6,142 nt of DNA. Source: Thermoplasmata archaeon (lineage in GTDB: Archaea > Thermoplasmatota > Thermoplasmata > Lutacidiplasmatales > UBA184). The notes under the pieces are model-generated. The model was not told the DNA's origin. It saw only the letters and a program-made list of their open reading frames with translations, and searched no databases. Below are positions 1 through 5,865 of the stretch, one piece after another. Numbering within the stretch: position 1 is the first letter of the stretch; every line of letters starts with the position of its first letter. The stretch covers positions 1 to 6,142 of the forward strand of contig JAJYUO010000076.1 of the NCBI GenBank assembly GCA_021792485.1. The letters are read 5' to 3'. The translations under genes and the position numbers were made by a program.

Positions 1-909
1 ATCCTCACCGTCGTCGAACCACCGCGGGGCGGTCCCCTCTTCCGCCAACCCGAGGTCCTCAAGATCGATCAGCGCGAACGGAGCGAACGCATCGTGGAGC
101 TCCGCAACGTCGACCTCGTTGGGCGCCACGTGGGCCATCTCGTAGGCGCGTCTCGCCGCTGTGCGCGTCGCCGCGAAGTGGGCGAGGGTCGGCCGGTCCA
201 CGATGCGATGTGCGTCGAGCCCCTGGCCCATGCCGCGGACGATCGCGCCCTCCTCTCCGCGCTCGAGGACCAGGGCCGCGGCCCCATCGCTGATCGCGGC
301 GCAGTGCAGAAGTCGCAGGGGGGAGGCGATCGTCCGGCTCTGGGCGACCTCCTCGAGCGTGACGGGTGTGGTGAACTGGGCGGCGGGGTTGAACGCCCCT
401 CGGGCTCGCATGTACACGCTCACGTGATCGAAGGCGGAGAGCGGAACGCGGTAGTGCGACGCGTATCGCTCCGCGACGAGCGCTGCCAGCGCGGGCATCG
501 TCGCCCCGACGGCAACCTCTTCCGGCGCGAGGGCCCGCCCGAGCGCTCGGGCGACCACGGGGGTCGGCGCGCCGGTCATCTTCTCGTAGGCCACCACGAG
601 AGCGCGATCCGACTGGCCCGCCGCGACGGATGCGGCCGCGGTCTGAAAGGCCGCCGCGCCGCTCGCGGACGCGGCTTCGACCCTCACTCCGGCCGCGGAT
701 TCGAGGCCGAGATGGGAGGCGAGGCGGGGGACGGCGCTCGCCCGCTCCTCGAGCACCTCGCCGAGCATGTTTCCGACGACGAGCAGGTCGATCGACCTCC
801 GGCCGATCTCTTCCATGGCCCGCAGGGCGGCCTCGGTCGCGAGCTCGACGCCGGACTCCGCCCGACGCCCGAACCGGCCGATGCCGACGCCGGCGACGCG
901 AACGCTCAT
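1..909 (-). CDS. Thiolase-fold protein of the archaeal/SCP2 type, 3' end cut by the window edge; nucleophile Cys replaced by Ser
   Basis: The first 303 residues are present. The family usually runs to roughly 390, so the C-terminal part with the GHPxGATG His and second Cys lies outside. Visible family landmarks are an N-terminal RVAGVGIGRFG strand-turn, VGNMLG (residues 45-50), YEKMTG (108-113), ISDGAAALVLE (206-216) and ELHDAFA (270-276). Classical members condense or cleave acyl-CoA, for example acetoacetyl-CoA synthesis feeding the mevalonate pathway, often with a DUF35 OB-fold partner. The expected VEAACASG reads VEAASASG here: Ser81, codon TCC at 667-669, occupies the nucleophile position. 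Normal Claisen thiolysis is therefore doubtful. A DUF35-partnered aldolase-like role, as in the steroid-pathway Ltp2 group, is an alternative. The ATG overlaps the nuclease stop as ATGA, with a weak GGTG upstream, implying translational coupling. Fold assignment is firm; reaction is not. Confidence 0.93.
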   Translation of the reverse strand, partial: MSVRVAGVGIGRFGRRAESGVELATEAALRAMEEIGRRSIDLLVVGNMLGEVLEERASAVPRLASHLGLESAAGVRVEAASASGAAAFQTAAASVAAGQSDRALVVAYEKMTGAPTPVVARALGRALAPEEVAVGATMPALAALVAERYASHYRVPLSAFDHVSVYMRARGAFNPAAQFTTPVTLEEVAQSRTIASPLRLLHCAAISDGAAALVLERGEEGAIVRGMGQGLDAHRIVDRPTLAHFAATRTAARRAYEMAHVAPNEVDVAELHDAFAPFALIDLEDLGLAEEGTAPRWFDDGED

Positions 910-1454
910 GACACCGCACCGGGCGGTTCCGCGAGGAACCGGAACGTTCGGAGGAACCGCGAGAGGGGCATGCCGTTCTCCCACCGCAGGACCGCGTTCC
1001 CATCGCGCGTGGTTTCGATAGGAGGCAGACGTCGCCCGAGGGCGCCCATCATTCCGTCCGCGCCTCCTCGCGTGGCGCTGTAGATGCGCCAGGTTTCTTC
1101 CGACCGTTGCCCTACGCGTCGGTACGCGTAGAGGACCATCAGGCCGACGCGGTCGACGGCCGCCCGGTGGGCCGCGAGCTGATCCGCGGCTCGTCCGCTG
1201 CTGGAAGAAAAGCGAATGACCGGCGCCTGGGAGGCTTTTACCTCGAGCGGGAACGCGAACTCGCGACGGAGCGCGACAAGGTCAAACCCGAGGGAGCCCG
1301 CGGCCCGGATCACGAGGAACGGTCGTTCGACGATCCGCTCGAACTCCATCCGTTCCTCCGGAGGGAGTGACCGGCCGTAGGCGCGGACGCGATCGGGATC
1401 TCCCTGGAAGAGGTCCTTGAGCTCGCGCTCGTAGGCCGACGCGCCGCGCCGCAC
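906..1454 (-). CDS. Hjc-like PD-(D/E)XK endonuclease (Holliday-junction-resolvase family)
   Basis: This is a 182-residue protein from a GTG start. The N-terminus, MRRGASAYERELKDLF, matches the opening helix of archaeal Hjc-type resolvases. Nuclease core motifs follow: RAAGS (50-54), FDLVALR (57-63) and PLEVKAS (69-75), giving E9 or E11, D58, E71 and K73 as the likely metal/catalytic set. Hjc proteins cut four-way DNA junctions as dimers during recombination and repair. Compared with canonical Hjc (about 120-140 residues), there is an insert of about 30 residues (17-43) between helix 1 and the first core strand, and an extra C-terminal region after about residue 128. The start was chosen because the family begins just before YEREL. 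The frame stays open upstream, and an in-frame TTG at 1487 is possible but would overrun the promoter. The gene is divergent from the ATPase and overlaps the thiolase start by 4 bases. Junction specificity is inferred. Confidence 0.88.
   Translation of the reverse strand: MRRGASAYERELKDLFQGDPDRVRAYGRSLPPEERMEFERIVERPFLVIRAAGSLGFDLVALRREFAFPLEVKASQAPVIRFSSSSGRAADQLAAHRAAVDRVGLMVLYAYRRVGQRSEETWRIYSATRGGADGMMGALGRRLPPIETTRDGNAVLRWENGMPLSRFLRTFRFLAEPPGAVS
1452..1454 (-). other. GTG start codon chosen for the Hjc-like nuclease
   Basis: The reading frame has no stop upstream for a long way, so the start must be argued from family similarity. GTG at 1454-1452 gives an MRRGASAYEREL opening that aligns with the known N-terminus of Hjc proteins. 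There is only a weak GGTG-like element immediately upstream. A TTATA-like TTAATA about 27 bp away would place transcription initiation close to this codon, which fits a leaderless or very short-leader mRNA. Confidence 0.6.
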
Positions 1455-1478
1455 GGCACCATCAGCGCGCGAACGCGG

Positions 1479-1484
1479 TATTAA
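1479..1484. promoter_or_regulatory. Putative shared AT-rich core promoter for the divergent nuclease and ATPase genes
   Basis: The 54-bp divergent spacer (1455-1508) is GC-rich except for TATTAA on the plus strand, which reads TTAATA on the minus strand. The TTAA core is centred about 27 bp from the ATPase GTG at 1509 and about 28 bp from the nuclease GTG at 1454. That is the usual distance of an archaeal TATA box from the transcription start, so one AT island could serve both directions with little or no 5' leader. The match to the archaeal TATA consensus is only partial, no clear BRE is visible, and the call is inference. Confidence 0.45.
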
Positions 1485-1497
1485 CAACTCAGGTCTC

Positions 1498-1504
1498 GAG
1501 GAAG
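1498..1504 (+). promoter_or_regulatory. Shine-Dalgarno-like GAGGAAG ahead of the ATPase gene
   Basis: GAGGAAG lies 4 bases before the GTG at 1509. This supports the GTG as the true start rather than a later codon. It also suggests the ATPase mRNA has at least a short leader, which is in mild tension with the leaderless interpretation of the TATA spacing. Confidence 0.55.
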
Positions 1505-1508
1505 CTCC

Positions 1509-2963
1509 GTGGCGGACCAGTCTCCGGTCGACCTTTCGGATGCCGACCTCGCGGTCGCCCGCCGGCTCACCGAGGTCATCGCCGATGCGGATCGGCGCCG
1601 CCGGATCCGAGGGAGCGCGACCGGACCCGCGCGCTTCCGCCTCTCCGAGCTCAGAGGAAGGCTGCTGCGCGACCGGGTCTTCGAGGACCCGGCCCGCCTG
1701 CTCGCGCGCCTGCGCCGTCGCGGCCTCCTCACCGAAGTCGCCGAAGGTCGCTCGGACAAGACCTACCTCGTCGCGTATCCTGACGAGCTGCGCACGATGC
1801 TCGTGGGCGAGCTGGCCCGCAGCGAGGCGGTCGAGCCGGCGGGTCTCCCGTCGATCCCGGACGAATCGACCGAGATCCATGCGATGGATTCCGATTTCGT
1901 CCAGGCCCTTCGGGAGGTGCTCGACCGCCGCCTCGAGCCGACGCTCGAGTTCGGGCGGACGTTCAACGTGCGTGTCCTGGCCGACTATCTTCGCGGACTC
2001 TTCGGAGAAGAACTCTACTTCGATTCGCTCGTCTCCCTTCTCCAGCAGTACGCCCTCGCCGATGTACCGCTCCTCGCCCCGACGGGCCGGGCGACCGGCT
2101 CCACGGGCTTCCATCTCGCGCTCTTCGGCCCGCCCGGTACGGGGAAGACGTTCGCGATCGACGACATGGTCCGGGGAAATCCGCGCCAAGCGGTCCCGGC
2201 CCACGGACTCCCGGGCCGTAACCGCTACTGCGGCGGGATCACGCCGGCGCAGTTCCTCCGCGTCGGCGCGTTCTACACGGGCCGGACGTTCAACTTCATC
2301 GTGCCGGAATTCAACGACTGGTTCCGCTACCGCGGGATGGTCGAGCCGCTGAAGCTCGTGATGGAGCAACGCGAGGTGAAGTGGGAGACGACGTTCGGCA
2401 CGGTCGGACCGTACACGTTCCGCTCCTTCTTTTCCGTGAACTACAACGTGCGGACTTCCGGCACGGAGGATTACTGGACGACAATCGCGGATCCCAACTT
2501 CGCGGCACTGGAGGACCGGATGCTGCTGCGGTTCCACCCGATGACGAAGGCCCGGTTCCGCGCCGTCGAGGAGAGCGCGGAACGGCTCGACCTCGGGGAG
2601 CTCGAGTTCTCCCTCGCCTCGCGGATTCGGGACCACCTCACGCTCGTCCACGCGATCGAGATCCGCCATCCCCTCGTCGCGGACCGGTTCCGGGCCCGGC
2701 CGGTGAAGCTCGATCGGGCCCTCTACGGGACGCTCCGGAAGGTTTCGCAGCGCGCGCTCGACCGTGCCGATCATCCCCGGTTCTCGCCGCGTCTCAAGTC
2801 GCGCGCGGTGAAGCTGGCGAGCGCGGCGGCGCTGCTCACCTACTTCGCGTGGCCCGACGCCGCCGAGATTCCGATCGGCCGGGCGGAGGGCGACTTCGCC
2901 CAGCGCTTCTACGAGGACGAGATCCGGTCGCGCGAGGGCCACCGGGGGTCGATCGACACGTGA
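1509..2963 (+). CDS. MoxR-like AAA+ ATPase with N-terminal winged-helix-like region and degenerate Walker B
   Basis: This is a 484-residue, predicted cytosolic protein. Residues about 40-95 look like a winged helix (RFRLSELRGRLL, then LLARLRRRGLLTEV, then a basic wing and TYLVAYP). Residues about 125-195 are mostly helical and unassigned. The AAA+ core begins near 200: Walker A GPPGTGKT (207-214), a Walker B-equivalent strand FNFIVPEF (261-268), and PLKLVMEQREVKWET (280-294), which mirrors the MoxR LLEAMxERQVT helix. SVNYN (309-313) sits at sensor 1, and LEDRMLLRF (334-342) corresponds to MoxR LDRFLL. MoxR ATPases remodel or activate partner proteins, often with a VWA-domain partner; none is visible here. 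In Walker B the Asp before the catalytic Glu is Pro266, while Glu267 is kept, so Mg-ATP handling may differ. A helical lid (about 345-470) follows. Partner and function are unknown. Confidence 0.85.
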   Translation: MADQSPVDLSDADLAVARRLTEVIADADRRRRIRGSATGPARFRLSELRGRLLRDRVFEDPARLLARLRRRGLLTEVAEGRSDKTYLVAYPDELRTMLVGELARSEAVEPAGLPSIPDESTEIHAMDSDFVQALREVLDRRLEPTLEFGRTFNVRVLADYLRGLFGEELYFDSLVSLLQQYALADVPLLAPTGRATGSTGFHLALFGPPGTGKTFAIDDMVRGNPRQAVPAHGLPGRNRYCGGITPAQFLRVGAFYTGRTFNFIVPEFNDWFRYRGMVEPLKLVMEQREVKWETTFGTVGPYTFRSFFSVNYNVRTSGTEDYWTTIADPNFAALEDRMLLRFHPMTKARFRAVEESAERLDLGELEFSLASRIRDHLTLVHAIEIRHPLVADRFRARPVKLDRALYGTLRKVSQRALDRADHPRFSPRLKSRAVKLASAAALLTYFAWPDAAEIPIGRAEGDFAQRFYEDEIRSREGHRGSIDT

Positions 2964-2967
2964 CCGG

Positions 2968-2977
2968 CGCCTAGGCG
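2968..2977. other. Perfect 10-bp palindrome at the convergent gene junction
   Basis: CGCCTAGGCG is its own reverse complement. It spans the 3' side of the 7-bp gap between the ATPase stop (TGA 2961-2963) and the zinc-ribbon gene stop (TAG on the minus strand, 2973-2971). It has no loop and no T-tract on either side, so it is a poor intrinsic terminator. It may simply reflect local base composition. No recognisable archaeal poly-T terminator is present, so the converging transcripts probably overlap. Confidence 0.4.
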
Positions 2978-3948
2978 ACGACGCGTCCGGCGTGCGCGTC
3001 GACCAGGAACCGCTCGGTCTCCCCCTTGCGCTCGAGGACGAACTCCCAGATCGGGGCATGGAGGAGCTCGCCCTCGCTCACGCTGACCTCGGTCCGGAAG
3101 TTGCTCACCATGCGGTGCTTCTTGTGCGCCTCGTTCGACTGGAGTTGGGTGACGAAGGCGCGCGCGGAGTTCCGTGCCGCGTCCTCGGTCACGTCGCCGT
3201 TAAGGATGGGGGTCCCGGCCGGGACCTGCTTCTTGTCGAAGATCGTGCGCTCGCCCAAGGAGAACTGGTAGCTCTTCGGCTGGTAGTCGCCCTTCGCCTT
3301 CACCGCCACGACCGGAAATTCGTAGCTTCCCGTGATGGTGTCCTGGCGCGTCGGGTTGACCGCCGGGCCCATCATCATCGGCATCACCATCACGCCACCG
3401 CGGTTCCCGCCGCTCAACGCGGAGCCCAACAGGGCCGATGCCCCAACAGCGGCGACCGTCGACCCGATGCCAATCGCGGCGTCCTGATACTGGTAGTTCG
3501 TGCTCGCCGACGCAGGGATCACCCAGTAGGGGACCATCGTCAGCTTCTGTCCGATGACCTTCGACTCCTGGAAGTCCTTACGGTGAAACAACCCCTTGTC
3601 CATCGCGGCCCGAACGGCGTCCAGCGCCTGCGCGGGGTCGGCCAGCTTGAGCGAGAGCATCGAGTGCTTCGATATCTCCTTCCAGCCGGCGCCGCCCAGC
3701 GCCACGGAGCTTCCACAGTACTCGCACGTCACCACGGCTTCTCCGAACGCCGGGTGCACCGGGGCCCCGCACGCCGGACACTTCAACTCCTGCGCGCCGG
3801 CGGGCGCGAGCGCCGGGGCCGCCGGAGCGGTCGGGGCCCGCCCGGCCCCACCGCCTCCGGAGACACCGCTCGGGATCGCGGCGCCGCACTTGTAACAGAA
3901 CTTCGCGTCGTCCGGAAGCTGGTTCCCGCACTGGATGCAGTAGATCAT
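2971..3948 (-). CDS. Double zinc-ribbon protein with a Gly/Ala/Met-rich, possibly membrane-associated segment; function unknown
   Basis: This is a 325-residue protein. Zinc ribbon 1 uses C4, C7, C18 and C21 (CIQC-x10-CYKC). After a Gly/Pro/Ala linker (28-53), zinc ribbon 2 uses C57, C60, C75 and C78 (CPAC-x14-CEYC), a wider, TFIIB-like spacing. Residues about 95-150 are a soluble-looking region ending in VPYWVIPASAS. Residues about 157-195 are Gly/Ala-rich and then Met-rich (VMVMPMMMGP), and could form a membrane-inserted hairpin. A beta-rich C-terminal domain (205-325) ends with WEFVLERKGETERFLVDAHAGRVV, suggestive of a PepSY-like beta hairpin, though that is only a resemblance. The ATG is preceded by GAGGT with 5-base spacing. 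It is last in the four-gene SPFH cluster, 19 bp after the SPFH gene, and may be a partner of that protein, loosely recalling YdjG next to YdjI in Bacillus. I do not recognise a specific family. Confidence 0.88.
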   Translation of the reverse strand: MIYCIQCGNQLPDDAKFCYKCGAAIPSGVSGGGGAGRAPTAPAAPALAPAGAQELKCPACGAPVHPAFGEAVVTCEYCGSSVALGGAGWKEISKHSMLSLKLADPAQALDAVRAAMDKGLFHRKDFQESKVIGQKLTMVPYWVIPASASTNYQYQDAAIGIGSTVAAVGASALLGSALSGGNRGGVMVMPMMMGPAVNPTRQDTITGSYEFPVVAVKAKGDYQPKSYQFSLGERTIFDKKQVPAGTPILNGDVTEDAARNSARAFVTQLQSNEAHKKHRMVSNFRTEVSVSEGELLHAPIWEFVLERKGETERFLVDAHAGRVVA

Positions 3949-3953
3949 CGTCG

Positions 3954-3958
3954 ACCTC
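3954..3958 (-). promoter_or_regulatory. Shine-Dalgarno GAGGT for the double zinc-ribbon gene
   Basis: Read on the minus strand this is GAGGT, 5 bases before the ATG at 3948-3946, within the 19-bp gap after the SPFH stop. It fixes the start codon and supports co-transcription with internal re-initiation. Confidence 0.65.
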
Positions 3959-3967
3959 GAGGGGGAA

Positions 3968-5149
3968 TCACGTAGGGAGCGCCGCGCCGCAGTTGGGACA
4001 GAACTTACCGGAACCCGTCACGGTGGCGTTGCACTTCGGACACGTTCGCGACGGTGGCGGAGGAGGCGGGGCCATCGAGGCGCCGCAATTCGGACAGAAC
4101 TTCGAGGTGGCGGGAACGGGCTGGCCGCACTTCGGACACGGAACCGTCTCGGCCCTCGAGGGCGCGCCGGGGGCGGCGCCGCCGACCGGAGCGCCGCAGC
4201 TCGGGCAGAACCGCGTTCCCGGAGGGATCAGCGCTCCGCACTTCGGGCACGGGGTCGACGGTCCCTGGCCGTACATGCCGCCCATCATGCCGGTCATACC
4301 GTAACCGACGCCGAGGCCGGCTCCAAGGCCGACGCCCGCGCCGGCGAGTGCGCCCGCGGCGCCGCCGGTGTTGGAAGCGGCCTCGGTCATTGCCTGACCG
4401 GCCTGGTACTGGAGATAGTTCACGCCCAGCACGCCCATCGTCGAGCGCGTGTTGACCGCCTTCTGGACCTCGTCCGGCAAGTTGATCGATAGGCCCTGGA
4501 TCTGTTGGACCTCGACCCCCAGGGGGCCGAAGTGCTGCGGAGCCATCCCCAGAATCGCCTGCTCGATCGTCTGGAGCTGGCCGGCGAGATCGGTCACTCG
4601 CATCCCCTGGTCCTTCATCTTGCCGAGGGCATTGTAGATCAGGATCACCATCTGATCCCGAAGGCGTCCCTCGACATCCGAGCTCGTGGCGGCGCCGAAC
4701 GTGCCGACGAACTGCGTGATGAATACGTCCGGGGCGGCGAGGCGCCAGCGGTAGCTTCCGTAGACCCGGAGGCTCACGAGCCCGAAGTCCGGGTCGCGGA
4801 AGACGTACGGATCGGTGCTTCCGAACTTGCCGTCGAAGATCCGCTTTTGCAAGTAGTAGACCTCGGCCTCCTGGCGGACCCCGGAGAGCGCCTGGACAAG
4901 ACCGCCGACGATCGGAGCGTTGAGGCTGGTTAGCGCGTACCGGTCCGGCCGGTCAAAATAGGCAAGGACCTTACCATCTCGGAAAAAGACGGCGATCTCG
5001 TCCTCGCGCACGACGATGTTGTCGTTCAGGCGGATGTTGCGGGGCACCCGCCACATGATGTTGGGGCCCTTGTAGGCATCCTCCCAGTTGATCGTCGTCG
5101 AGCCGAACAGGCTCCCGCCCTTCTGCGGTATCGGTTGGTTGGTGACCAT
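3968..5149 (-). CDS. SPFH/band-7 (YdjI-like) protein with three C-terminal zinc ribbons
   Basis: This is a 393-residue protein. Residues about 18-245 form an SPFH-like domain of the YdjI 'virion core protein' subgroup: INWED (20-24), a VREDEIAVFFRDGKV strand pair (47-61), FRDPDFGLVSLRVYGSYRWRL (117-137), a helical stretch (158-205) and LGVEVQQIQGLSINLPDEVQKAV (210-232). A Gly/Ala-rich linker (262-298, ending GMTGMMGGMYGQGP) leads to three near-identical zinc ribbons: C301/C304/C315/C318, C338/C341/C352/C355 and C370/C373/C384/C387, each Cx2C-x10-Cx2C. There is no signal peptide or clear membrane helix. SPFH proteins oligomerise at membranes as scaffolds. In Bacillus, YdjI and its neighbours are reported to bring the ESCRT-III-like PspA to the membrane; no PspA is seen in this window. 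The gene sits 17 bp after the upstream gene. The fold call is strong; the role is inferred. Confidence 0.93.
   Translation of the reverse strand: MVTNQPIPQKGGSLFGSTTINWEDAYKGPNIMWRVPRNIRLNDNIVVREDEIAVFFRDGKVLAYFDRPDRYALTSLNAPIVGGLVQALSGVRQEAEVYYLQKRIFDGKFGSTDPYVFRDPDFGLVSLRVYGSYRWRLAAPDVFITQFVGTFGAATSSDVEGRLRDQMVILIYNALGKMKDQGMRVTDLAGQLQTIEQAILGMAPQHFGPLGVEVQQIQGLSINLPDEVQKAVNTRSTMGVLGVNYLQYQAGQAMTEAASNTGGAAGALAGAGVGLGAGLGVGYGMTGMMGGMYGQGPSTPCPKCGALIPPGTRFCPSCGAPVGGAAPGAPSRAETVPCPKCGQPVPATSKFCPNCGASMAPPPPPPSRTCPKCNATVTGSGKFCPNCGAALPT
3974..4249 (-). repeat. Three tandem zinc-ribbon modules encoded in the 3' end of the SPFH gene
   Basis: The modules start at residues 301, 338 and 370. Each spans about 22 residues with the pattern CPKC, a short turn, (R/K)FCP(S/N)CGA. 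Two Pro/Ala/Gly linkers separate them, one containing six consecutive prolines (361-366). The recurring DNA core (minus strand, encoding FCPNCGA) is visible three times here and again near 5740-5760 in the neighbouring gene. This points to module duplication, although convergent constraint on Cys/Pro codons cannot be excluded. Confidence 0.8.
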
Positions 5150-5160
5150 GCTCCTCGGTT

Positions 5161-5168
5161 CCTCTCCT
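5161..5168 (-). promoter_or_regulatory. Shine-Dalgarno AGGAGAGG for the SPFH gene
   Basis: AGGAGAGG on the minus strand overlaps the stop codon of the upstream gene and lies 11 bases before the ATG at 5149. A second GAGGAG (5151-5156) is only one base from the ATG, probably too close to act. Overlap of the ribosome site with the upstream stop suggests translational coupling in an operon. Confidence 0.55.
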
Positions 5169-5862
5169 ATACCTGGATTCCTTCCACGACCCGCATCCGG
5201 GCCCCAAACGCCGAATCGAGCTGAACCAGTTCGGCGCGGGCCGCGGCCACCGTACGGGCGACCTGGGCAAAATCGCCGGCGGTCACCTGGGCCGGAAGAC
5301 CGTCGATCGTAGCGGCGAACTGATCGGCCGCGGTGGCGAAGCCGTAGTCGTATTCGTACAGCCGATCCAGCTGCTGCGGGCCGACCTTGATCGCCGCAGC
5401 GATCCCCGAGTATCCTTGCTCGGCGCTGCGGATCTTGGGCTCGATGCGCATCAGGTCAGCGATGAGCGGGGCGAGGTCCATGAGCACGTTGAACTGGTTC
5501 GCCTGCGTGAGGGCCGTGCGCGCGTTCTCGGCGGTGAAGCGCGCGTTGCGAAGCCGGTCGGCGATTTGGCGGCGCAGCAAGCTGTCGGCCGCTCGGATAT
5601 CCTCTCCTTGCCGGTAGCCGTGGTACCCGGGAATGAGAAGTTCGAGTCGCTTGAGCGTCCCTCGGTCCTGGTCGACCCGCTGGCGAAGGTCGGCCGGCGG
5701 ACGGGCCGATGCACCGGACGCGCCGGCTCCGAGCGACGCTCCGCAGTTGGGGCAGAAGCGCGAATTCGCAGGGACCTTGGCTTGGCACGTCGGGCACACC
5801 GTCGGAGGGGGCGGCGCCGTGGGGGACGGGCCGGCCGGCGGGGGGGGAGGAGCGGTCGCCAT
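5167..5862 (-). CDS. Zinc ribbon plus helical-domain protein, partner of the SPFH protein; function unknown
   Basis: This is a 231-residue protein. It starts with a Pro-rich tail (residues 4-21), then a single zinc ribbon C23/C26/C37/C40 (CPTC-x10-CPNC), a Gly/Ala/Ser linker (45-56) and a long, mainly alpha-helical region (57-230). The helical part contains LLIPGYHGYRQGEDIRAADS (75-94), then LLRRQIADRL. This PGYxGY...R.AD..LR..IA signature resembles a recurrent uncharacterised domain that I recall from zinc-ribbon proteins near SPFH genes. A second conserved-looking patch is RLYEYDYGF (167-175). No membrane helix is apparent. The ATG has GAGG three bases upstream, overlapping the preceding gene's stop. 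The zinc ribbon is nearly interchangeable with those of the SPFH protein, suggesting binding to a shared target or mutual assembly, by inference only. No enzyme motif is visible. Confidence 0.9.
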   Translation of the reverse strand: MATAPPPPPAGPSPTAPPPPTVCPTCQAKVPANSRFCPNCGASLGAGASGASARPPADLRQRVDQDRGTLKRLELLIPGYHGYRQGEDIRAADSLLRRQIADRLRNARFTAENARTALTQANQFNVLMDLAPLIADLMRIEPKIRSAEQGYSGIAAAIKVGPQQLDRLYEYDYGFATAADQFAATIDGLPAQVTAGDFAQVARTVAAARAELVQLDSAFGARMRVVEGIQV

Positions 5863-5865
5863 GGT

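Noticed and set aside
59..1003. Minus-strand open frame in another register over the thiolase gene
   Set aside because: Extremely Arg-rich translation typical of a frame-shifted GC-rich gene; the correct frame yields the thiolase motifs.
94..1083. Plus-strand open frame opposite the thiolase and nuclease genes
   Set aside because: The product is rich in Arg, Gly and His with no recognisable motif, and the minus strand carries well-conserved thiolase and nuclease motifs.
2381..2974. Alternate plus-strand frame within the ATPase gene
   Set aside because: Overlaps the ATPase lid region out of frame and translates to a Pro/Arg/Gly-rich sequence; no start signal or motif.
1455..3059. Long minus-strand open frame continuous with the nuclease gene, opposite the ATPase
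   Set aside because: Its translation is low-complexity and Arg/Glu-rich without family motifs, while the plus strand here encodes a clear AAA+ ATPase. The long openness is a GC-rich antisense shadow; only the part below 1454 is real.
2992..3975. Plus-strand open frame with a His-rich stretch opposite the double zinc-ribbon gene
   Set aside because: The His run is the antisense of the Met-rich tract; no other support, and the minus-strand frame has paired Cys motifs and a ribosome site.
3974..4249. Possible direct-repeat or CRISPR-like array
   Set aside because: The repeating units are coding zinc-ribbon modules with diverged linkers, not identical repeats with spacers.
4505..4933. Plus-strand open frame opposite the SPFH domain
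   Set aside because: Antisense shadow; the minus-strand frame aligns with SPFH features throughout.
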